A DNA stretch of 30,887 nt, taken from contig DATHBT010000019.1 of NCBI GenBank assembly GCA_035295985.1, forward strand, positions 1 through 30,887, in the 5' to 3' direction. The notes beneath the pieces are model-generated. The model made no database searches and was not told the DNA's origin. It was given only the letters and a program-made list of their open reading frames with translations. Source of the stretch: JAIVGV01 sp035295985. GTDB taxonomy: Bacteria > Acidobacteriota > Blastocatellia > Pyrinomonadales > Pyrinomonadaceae. Every line of letters begins with the position of its first letter. Position 1 is the first letter of the stretch. Positions 17,162 through 23,808 of this stretch are shown here, piece by piece. The position numbers and the translations under genes were made by a program.

Positions 17162-17279
17162 TCATTGAACCGGCGGGCCGCCGCGTTCGTTCTCATTGCT
17201 GGACTGGGGCGGGCGAGCGGGGCGGTTTATCAGAAGTTCGGAAACTGCCGCCCGCCGGCGGCCGGAGAAAGGTCGGGGG

Positions 17280-18137
17280 ATGAAGCTCAAAATTTTCATC
17301 GCGGTGCTGCTCGTCGCGGGCGCGTGGGTGGCCGGGCGCGCGTACTTCCGCGGGGGCGACCGCGAGCCGCAACAGGCGGCCGAGAGCCACGCGGTCGCGG
17401 GCGAGAGCGCGCCGGGGGCCGGCGTCGTCACCGAAGAAGGGGGCGCGGCCGTGCAGCGGATCAACGAGTCGTACCGGCTCGCTCCGGGCGCGAGAGTCGA
17501 AGTCACAGGGATCAACGGCCCCGTCGAGATCGCGACGGGCGAGGGCGACAAGGCCGAAGTCCAGATCGAGGCGCGGGCCGACGACGCGAAGTCACTCGAA
17601 CGCGGCCGTGTCAGGATCGAGCAAGCAAACGACCGGCTCGTGGTGCGCGGCTCGCAGGGCGGCGGCGGGTTCTTGAGCTGGGTCACGGGGCGCGGCGGCC
17701 GTGCCAAGCACAACGTCCGCCTGCTACTGCCGCGCACGGTCGCCCTGAGCACGAGCGGCGTGAACGGCCGCGTGCGCGTCGGCGAACTCGAAGGCGCGGT
17801 GGACGTGACGGGCGTGAACGGCCATGTCGAGCTGTCGTCGGCCGCGGGCGGCGCGGAGGTGTCGGGCGTGAACGGCGCGGTGTCGTTCGCGCTCTCGCGC
17901 GTGGGCGAGAACGGCGTGGTGATTTCGGGCGTCAACGGGCGCGTCGAGCTGCGGCTCGCGCCGACGGTCAACGCCGACGTTGACGTGACGGGCCTCAACG
18001 GCCGCGTCAACAACGAGCTGCAAAACGCGGCGGTAGAGGAGCAGAGCCGGGCGCGGTTCAGCGCGAGGGTCGGCGCGGGCGGGCCGCGCATCACCCTGAG
18101 CGGCATCAACGGCGGCGTCACGCTGGCGAGGAAGTGA
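17280..18137 (+). CDS. DUF4097-like membrane-anchored protein with GxNGxV repeats
   Basis: The protein has 285 residues from the ATG at 17280 (purine-rich GGAGAAAGGTCGGGGG just upstream). The open frame reaches back to 17196, but that part has no start signals and would precede the membrane segment. Residues 4-20 (KIFIAVLLVAGAWVAG) form a signal anchor. The rest is a right-handed beta-repeat domain with seven G-[ILV]-N-G-x-V motifs: GINGPV, GVNGRV, GVNGHV, GVNGAV, GVNGRV, GLNGRV and GINGGV, each starting a strand pair. This is the pattern of DUF4097 / putative adhesin-type proteins, commonly found near anti-sigma or cell-envelope genes. No catalytic residues are evident. The protein is likely exposed to the periplasm; its role is unknown. 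Confidence 0.82.
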   Translation: MKLKIFIAVLLVAGAWVAGRAYFRGGDREPQQAAESHAVAGESAPGAGVVTEEGGAAVQRINESYRLAPGARVEVTGINGPVEIATGEGDKAEVQIEARADDAKSLERGRVRIEQANDRLVVRGSQGGGGFLSWVTGRGGRAKHNVRLLLPRTVALSTSGVNGRVRVGELEGAVDVTGVNGHVELSSAAGGAEVSGVNGAVSFALSRVGENGVVISGVNGRVELRLAPTVNADVDVTGLNGRVNNELQNAAVEEQSRARFSARVGAGGPRITLSGINGGVTLARK

Positions 18138-18194
18138 GAGGCCCGCGCTAAGACTGCGAAAAAGTTTCCCTCCTGACAACCCCCGCCGTAACGA

Positions 18195-18228
18195 ACGGCC
18201 GGGCGAGCCGCGAAGGCCGCCCGGCCGT
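18195..18228 (+). terminator. GC-rich hairpin after the DUF4097-like gene
   Basis: ACGGCCGGGCG (18195-18205) pairs perfectly with 18218-18228 across a 12-base loop. It starts 57 bases after the stop codon. There is no T tract, so it is a weak or factor-dependent terminator at best. Confidence 0.4.
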
Positions 18229-18240
18229 CTCACCTTCAGA

Positions 18241-18270
18241 AGCCGTCAGCCGTCAGCAATCAGCCGTCAG
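18241..18270. repeat. left arm of a 30-bp heptad palindrome interrupted by IS1595
   Basis: The arm is made of AGCCGTC, AGCCGTC, AGCAATC, AGCCGTC plus AG, all in 7-base phase. It is the exact reverse complement of 19034-19063. The two arms are separated by the insertion sequence and by a T-rich loop. Confidence 0.95.
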
Positions 18271-18281
18271 GTTTTTTGTTT

Positions 18282-19022
18282 GGGGCTAGAGTAGTTAAAG
18301 TGGGTGTCTGGTCAGTAACTTTAACAACTCGGCCTGCAAGTTTCTATTGCGATTATTGAACCTGTACTCGCACTCTTTGAGGTGCAAGTAGAACGTGTGC
18401 GCCGCCACGCCATGGAACTTCTGTAAGCGATGCTTAGCGTAACTCCAGAAGCTCTCGATGCCGTTGATGTGGCGCGTGCCCCGCGCGAACTCATTCTTCC
18501 CGTGATTAACCCGGTAATGCTTCGCGTAGCCGACATCGACCAGCCCGTCGTAGCCGCGCCAGCCGTCCGAGTGGATGACCGTGTCAGGGGCAACGCGCCC
18601 GCGGATAATCGCCTGCAAAGTGGCCTTCTTGCAGTCCGGCACGATCTCCGTATAGACACGACCGTCCCGCTTGAGAAGGCCGAAGACGGGCGTCTTGCCG
18701 GAGGCGCCGCGCCCGCGCTTGCCACGGACTCGGCGCGCGCCGAAGTAACTCTCATCGACCTCGACTTCGCCGCTAGGCAACGGCGAGGCACGCTCGCACT
18801 CCTCGGCGACCCGCTTCCTGATTTTGAGAAAGATCATGGTAACGCTCTTGCGCGTCAGCCCGGTCAGTTGCGCCGTGTCGGTGGCGCTGAAATCGAAGGC
18901 AAAGAAGCGCACCAGTTGCCGGAATTTACGCTCCGAAATATGAGCGTGCCGGTAATACCGGTTTTGCTGTTGCACGTCAGTAGTTTAGCACTCGCGATTT
19001 AGTGCTTAACTACTCTAGCCCC
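18282..19022 (-). mobile_element. complete IS1595-family insertion sequence (741 bp)
   Basis: The perfect 17-bp terminal inverted repeats are GGGGCTAGAGTAGTTAA at 18282-18298 and its reverse complement at 19006-19022. Both ends are flanked by the direct repeat TTTGTTT (18275-18281 and 19023-19029), consistent with target-site duplication. IS1595 elements usually make 8 bp; the eighth base here lies in a T run and does not match. The single intact transposase frame runs on the minus strand. The element is short and appears intact, so the insertion is probably recent. Confidence 0.95.
18295..18975 (-). CDS. IS1595-family (ISXO2-like) DDE transposase
   Basis: The protein has 226 residues, starting at a GTG (18975); an in-frame stop just upstream excludes a longer form. 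N-terminal residues 12-60 form a helix-turn-helix-like region (DTAQLTGLTRKSVTMIFLKI). The catalytic domain follows: VDESYFG with Asp74, the RRVRGKRGRG basic stretch typical of this family, IHSDGWRGY with Asp137, and HINGIESFWSYAK with Glu174. The N-terminal zinc-ribbon seen in longer IS1595 transposases is absent; short members without it are common. The stop codon lies inside the left terminal inverted repeat. It should catalyse excision and insertion of the 741-bp element. Confidence 0.95.
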   Translation of the reverse strand: MQQQNRYYRHAHISERKFRQLVRFFAFDFSATDTAQLTGLTRKSVTMIFLKIRKRVAEECERASPLPSGEVEVDESYFGARRVRGKRGRGASGKTPVFGLLKRDGRVYTEIVPDCKKATLQAIIRGRVAPDTVIHSDGWRGYDGLVDVGYAKHYRVNHGKNEFARGTRHINGIESFWSYAKHRLQKFHGVAAHTFYLHLKECEYRFNNRNRNLQAELLKLLTRHPL

Positions 19023-19033
19023 TTTGTTTTTAG

Positions 19034-19063
19034 CTGACGGCTGATTGCTGACGGCTGACGGCT
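19034..19063. repeat. right arm of the 30-bp heptad palindrome interrupted by IS1595
   Basis: The arm reads CTGACGG, CTGATTG, CTGACGG, CTGACGG and CT. It is the exact reverse complement of 18241-18270. It ends 10 bases from the stop codon of the monooxygenase-like gene at 19073. Confidence 0.95.
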
Positions 19064-19072
19064 GAATCTGTG

Positions 19073-19372
19073 TCAACCGGCGGCGCGGTAGCGTCGCAAG
19101 TCCAGCGGCTCGGCCGCGAGTTCCTGGAAGCGTGTGAGCGCGGCCTTGATGTGTTCTGTGTTGAAGTGACTCTCTAACGTGGCGTCGTCCCGCCACTCCT
19201 CGACGAAGGTGAAGTCGGTCGGGTCGGTCAGGTTGTGCAGCAGCTCGTAGCGCAGGCAGCCCGGTTCGGCGCGCGTCGGCCCGACGAGGCCGGAGAGCAC
19301 GGCGCGCATCTCTTCGATCTTTTCGGGCCTGGCCCTGATGCGTGCGATCACCTTGAGAGTCTCTTCCGCCAT
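19073..19372 (-). CDS. antibiotic biosynthesis monooxygenase (ABM) domain protein, putative quinol monooxygenase
   Basis: The protein has 99 residues from the ATG at 19372, chosen because GAGGAGGAG lies 7 bases upstream; an earlier ATG at 19396 has no such site. The single ABM ferredoxin-like fold is evident: strand KVIARIRARP, helix with MRAVLSGL, then EPGCLRYELLHNLTDPTDFTF and VEEWRDDATLESHF. This is the usual pattern of YgiN-like quinol monooxygenases and related small dimeric enzymes, which act on quinone or polyketide-type substrates without cofactor; the exact substrate is unknown. The start is 31 bases after the purK stop, so it is likely the last gene of the dinB-purE-purK transcript. 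The heptad palindrome next to its stop may serve as its terminator. Confidence 0.9.
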   Translation of the reverse strand: MAEETLKVIARIRARPEKIEEMRAVLSGLVGPTRAEPGCLRYELLHNLTDPTDFTFVEEWRDDATLESHFNTEHIKAALTRFQELAAEPLDLRRYRAAG

Positions 19373-19403
19373 CCGGTCACTCCTCCTCACATTCAACTGA
19401 ACA

Positions 19404-20692
<1,289 letters not shown>

Positions 20693-20696
<4 letters not shown>

Positions 20697-21277
20697 TGCT
20701 CGTCGAGTTTCGCCTCTCGCACCTGCCGCTCCTGCTCCCGGCGGAACTGTCGGAGGCGTTCGCGCAAGTGTTCGTCCTCGCCGGCTAAGACGGCGACGGC
20801 GAGCAGGGCGGCGTTGGTCGCGCCGGCCGGCCCGATGGCGAGCGTGCCGACGGGGACGCCCGCGGGCATCTGCACGATGGAGAGGAGCGAATCCAGCCCC
20901 TTGAGCGCGCGGCTCTCGACGGGGACGCCGAAGACGGGGACGGTCGTCTGCGCCGCGACCATGCCGGGCAGGTGGGCCGCGCCGCCCGCGCCCGCGATGA
21001 TCACTTTCAGGCCGCGCGCCTCGGCCGTCGCCGCGAAGTCGGCCATCCGGCCGGGCGTGCGGTGAGCGGAGACGACGAGCGACTCGTGCGCGACGCCGAA
21101 GCGCGCGAGGGCTTCCGAAGCGTGGCGCATCGTCTCCCAGTCGGACTTGCTGCCCATGATGACGGCGACGAGGGGGAGGGGCGACGCGGGGACAGGGGGG
21201 CGCTGCGACGCGGGGACGGAACTCTCCTTCTTCGCCCCGCGTCTCCGCGTCTCCGCGTCTCCGCGTCTCTTCTCCAT
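20693..21277 (-). CDS. purE: N5-CAIR mutase with repeat-encoded N-terminal extension
   Basis: The protein has 194 residues, against about 160-170 for most class I PurE. PurE converts N5-CAIR to CAIR, the step after PurK. The core starts near residue 36 and shows VAVIMGSKSDWETM (substrate phosphate loop), SAHRTPGRM with catalytic-type His72, AGAGGAAHLPGMVAAQTTVP and SIVQMPAGVPVGTLAIG. The first 35 residues (MEKRRGDAETRRRGAKKE then VPASPLP) are an Arg-rich extension encoded by an octad-repeat palindrome. It closely resembles the extension on PurK. The ATG follows the TAG of the dinB-like gene with no gap and no Shine-Dalgarno, so reinitiation or coupling is expected. Its TGA overlaps the purK ATG. 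Confidence 0.96.
21170..21275. repeat. octad-word palindrome inside the 5' end of purE
   Basis: The right part (21235-21271) has GCGTCTCC words in consecutive 8-base phase. The left part (21171-21218) has GACGCGGGGAC words on the opposite strand sense, separated by a linker. It starts next to the purE ATG and ends just before the conserved PurE core. It corresponds to the purK element in sequence and in reading frame. Confidence 0.8.
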
Positions 21278-21802
21278 CTACAGGTATCGTTCGCGCAAGA
21301 TCGCGACGTGGTGCGCCTCGTGGCCGGCGATGACGTGCGCGAGGGCGCGGACGCTGATCTCGTTCCCGTTCGCGACGCCGGAGCGCGACCACGCCGCGTC
21401 GTCGAGGCCGCGCAGCAGGTCGAGCGTGGAGGCGCGGACGTGCTCGAACTCTTCGGCGAGCGACGCGACGGTGCGCGCCGAGGCGTTCGAGTTGGCGACG
21501 TAGGGGTCCTGGTCGAAGCCTTCGACGGGCGTGCGGTCGCCGCGGGCGAAGCGGAGCAGGCGGTAGGCGAAGACGCGCTCGGTGTCGATGACGTGGCCGA
21601 TCAGCTCTTTGACGCTCCACTTGCCGGGCGCGTAGCGCGAGTCGCCCTTCTCTTCGGAGAGTCCGCGCAGAGTCGCGGCGGTCTCCGCCCCCTGCCGCCC
21701 AAGCGTCTCCAACACGTCGCCCGCGACGAGCGAGACGTAGCGCTCGTAGTAGGGCGCGTACTCCGTGGGCGCCGGCCGCGCGCCGGCCGTCGAAGCTGAC
21801 AT
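21278..21802 (-). CDS. DinB superfamily (DinB_2-like) four-helix metal protein
   Basis: The protein has 174 residues. The ATG at 21802 is preceded by GAGGAGG 10 bases upstream. It has the DinB-like fold with the three metal-ligand histidines in the usual places: His70 in VKELIGHVIDTER, and His161 and His165 in IAGHEAHHVAIL. Family members include bacillithiol- or mycothiol-dependent transferases and many proteins of unknown activity. The thiol partner, if any, cannot be inferred here. The name refers to Bacillus DinB and not to DNA polymerase IV. It is the first gene of a probable dinB-purE-purK-ABM transcript; its TAG abuts the purE ATG. Confidence 0.9.
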   Translation of the reverse strand: MSASTAGARPAPTEYAPYYERYVSLVAGDVLETLGRQGAETAATLRGLSEEKGDSRYAPGKWSVKELIGHVIDTERVFAYRLLRFARGDRTPVEGFDQDPYVANSNASARTVASLAEEFEHVRASTLDLLRGLDDAAWSRSGVANGNEISVRALAHVIAGHEAHHVAILRERYL

Positions 21803-21828
21803 CGGGGGTTGTCCTCCTCTGTTCGAGG

Positions 21829-21913
21829 AAACGCGGAAGTCGGAACGGTGGACGATGAGCTGATAAGCGGTTCGTCTTCAGTTCATCGTCCACCGTTCAT
21901 CATTCATCGTTTC
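21829..21913. repeat. heptad-word palindrome between the dinB-like gene and the 59-residue protein
   Basis: The left side reads AACGCGG, AAGTCGG, AACGGTG, GACGATG; the right side reads TTCATCG, TCCACCG, TTCATCA, TTCATCG, all in 7-base phase. A 21-bp stem pairs 21843-21863 with 21878-21898 with one G-T pair and a 14-base loop. The right side runs up to the stop codon of the small protein gene at 21914. Confidence 0.85.
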
Positions 21914-22093
21914 TCATTCGGTGTTCGGGTTGAACTCTTTCTTGACCTCCGTATTCTCGGCGGTCTGCGCGCCGGGCACGGGCGAGGCGATGGTCGAGTT
22001 CTCTTCCAGCTTCTCGTCGGGACTCAGCTCGACGCGCGGGTGCTGCGCCGTGTCGCTCAAAAGGTCGCGGCCTTCGTTCTGTTCGTCTGCCAT
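21914..22093 (-). CDS. small acidic protein of 59 residues, unknown function
   Basis: The reading frame runs from an ATG at 22093 to a TGA at 21914-21916 and starts MADEQNEGRDLLSDTAQ. A very strong Shine-Dalgarno, AAGGAGGAGAGG, ends 6 bases before the ATG, and codon use is GC3-rich like neighbouring genes. The protein is hydrophilic and acidic (VELSPDEKLEENSTIA) with Pro and Asn near the C-terminus, and has no signal peptide or membrane segment. It looks intrinsically disordered. I do not recognise the family. It lies between icd and the dinB-like gene on the same strand, with a heptad palindrome directly at its 3' end. Confidence 0.75.
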   Translation of the reverse strand: MADEQNEGRDLLSDTAQHPRVELSPDEKLEENSTIASPVPGAQTAENTEVKKEFNPNTE

Positions 22094-22174
22094 TACTGTT
22101 CCTCTCCTCCTTGATCAGTCGTGTCTAGCGTCGCATCCAATCCGTGGACGGCGCCCGTCCGCGGCCGAAAAGCT

Positions 22175-23638
22175 CTACTGCCCCTGTCCGAGCGAGTAGC
22201 CGGGCTGGCCGTCGAAGTTGCACAGGTGCTCGGTCTTGATGAAGTCGAAGCCGGCCTCGTGGACGCGCCCCAGGAGCGAGATGATCTGCTGGTGCGAGAC
22301 CGTGCCGCCGTCAGAGTCGGCTATGAAGCGGCAGCGCCAGTGGTCGGTGCAGAAGGTTTCGGGCATGCCGCCGGGCCAGACCTTCGTGCCGCGGTTGCTG
22401 ATCATGATGAGCTTGAGGCCGTCCGCCCTGACCTTCGAGAGCGCGTCGCCGAGCTGGTCGGGCGACCCCTCAGTCCAGTTGAGGAACACGTCAACGCCGA
22501 CCGTCTCCTTCTTGGCCGCTGGCCGTGAGCCGGCGGCGGGCGCGGGCCGCGCGGCGGCCGAGTCCGCCCCGGCCTTCTGGTAGCTGACGGGCTTGAGTAT
22601 TTCGGGCTGTTTGCCCAGCCGCTCGACGACGGCCCCGGCGAACTCGCGCGTGCCGACCTTCTGCTTGCTGACCGAGCTGTCGTAGATGTCGTAGGTGTGG
22701 ATGCCGTCCTCCATCGTCCTGAGCCAGGCGTTGTGCGCGCGCTCGGCCACGTCCGTCTGGCCGATGTGGACGAGCATCATCACCGCGCCTAAGAAAAGGC
22801 CCGAAGGGTTGGCTACGTTCTGACCCGCGCGCCGCGGGGCCGAGCCGTGGATGGCCTCGAACATCGAGATGTGCTCGCCGATGTTGGCCGAGCCGGCGAG
22901 GCCGACCGATCCGGCGATCTGCGCGGCCACGTCCGAGAGCACGTCGCCGTAGAGGTTCGGCATCACGATCACGTCGAAGTTTTCGGGCGTGTCGGCGAGC
23001 TTGGCCGCGCCGATGTCAACAATCCAGTGCTCCTGCTCGATCCCGCCGTACTCCGCCCCGATCTCGTCGAAGACCTTGTGGAAGAGGCCGTCGGTCATCT
23101 TCATGATGTTGTCTTTGGTGAAACACGTCACCTTCTTCCGGTTGTTGCGGCGCGCGTACTCGAAGGCGTAGCGCATGATCCGCTCGCAGCCCGGTCGCGA
23201 GATGATCTTCAGGCACTGATAGACCTGATCGGTCTGCCGGTGCTCGATGCCGGCGTAGAGGTCTTCCTCGTTCTCGCGGACGATGACCACGTCCATGACA
23301 GGGTGTTTGGTCTGCACGAACGGGTGGTAGGAGACGCAGGGGCGGACGTTGGCGTAGAGGCCGAGGGTCTTCCTGACCGTCACGTTCAGGCTCTTGAAGC
23401 CGCCGCCCTGCGGCGTCGTTATCGGGGCTTTCAAAAAGACCTTCGTGCGGCGCAGCGAGTCCCACGCGCCCGGCTCGATGCCGGCCGTGTTGCCGGCGAG
23501 ATAGACCTTCTCACCGATGTCGATGGTCTCGATGTCGAGCCGCGCGCCGGCTTCTTTCAGGATGTGGAGCGTAGCCTCCATGATTTCGGGGCCGATGCCG
23601 TCGCCGTGCGCGACCGTAATGGGCGTGTTCGTAGCCAT
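22175..23638 (-). CDS. icd: isocitrate dehydrogenase, Thermus-type long form, probably NADP-dependent
   Basis: The protein has 487 residues, the length of Thermus thermophilus type isocitrate dehydrogenase with an extra C-terminal domain. It oxidises isocitrate to 2-oxoglutarate in the TCA cycle. Visible motifs are GDGIGPEI (12-19); the isocitrate-binding set Ser83, Asn85, Arg89, Arg99, Arg121; Tyr128 in ENEEDLYAGIEH; Lys175 in TKDNIMKMTDG; the metal aspartates Asp232 and Asp236 in NLYGDVLSDVAAQ; and the cofactor loop HGSAPRRAGQNVANP. The two Arg (269-270) stand where NADP enzymes have Lys-Tyr, while NAD-type relatives carry acidic or neutral residues; this suggests NADP. A GAAAGG motif lies 10 bases before the ATG at 23638. 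A low-complexity Ala/Pro linker (about 363-382) separates the core from the C-terminal domain. Confidence 0.95.
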   Translation of the reverse strand: MATNTPITVAHGDGIGPEIMEATLHILKEAGARLDIETIDIGEKVYLAGNTAGIEPGAWDSLRRTKVFLKAPITTPQGGGFKSLNVTVRKTLGLYANVRPCVSYHPFVQTKHPVMDVVIVRENEEDLYAGIEHRQTDQVYQCLKIISRPGCERIMRYAFEYARRNNRKKVTCFTKDNIMKMTDGLFHKVFDEIGAEYGGIEQEHWIVDIGAAKLADTPENFDVIVMPNLYGDVLSDVAAQIAGSVGLAGSANIGEHISMFEAIHGSAPRRAGQNVANPSGLFLGAVMMLVHIGQTDVAERAHNAWLRTMEDGIHTYDIYDSSVSKQKVGTREFAGAVVERLGKQPEILKPVSYQKAGADSAAARPAPAAGSRPAAKKETVGVDVFLNWTEGSPDQLGDALSKVRADGLKLIMISNRGTKVWPGGMPETFCTDHWRCRFIADSDGGTVSHQQIISLLGRVHEAGFDFIKTEHLCNFDGQPGYSLGQGQ

Positions 23639-23737
23639 GATGACCAGACCTTTCGCTGTCGGATTTTAAGAATGGCTTGCGACCCGACTCTAAAGAGCGC
23701 GGGCGGCAAAAATCTTCCCAATCAGAGTGAAGTGGAG

Positions 23738-23766
23738 ATATAACATTGCCCGGCCCAAAATTCCAA
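23738..23766 (-). promoter_or_regulatory. candidate promoter for icd
   Basis: On the minus strand TTGGAA (23761-23766) and TTATAT (23738-23743) are 17 bases apart. They lie about 100 bases upstream of the icd start, in an AT-rich patch shared with the divergent Roco-type gene. Plus-strand TATAAC at 23740 could equally be a -10 box for the other gene. Confidence 0.3.
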
Positions 23767-23808
23767 CGGCCGCTGCCCGCACCGTGCGCCGTCTAAGGAG
23801 AGACCGCT

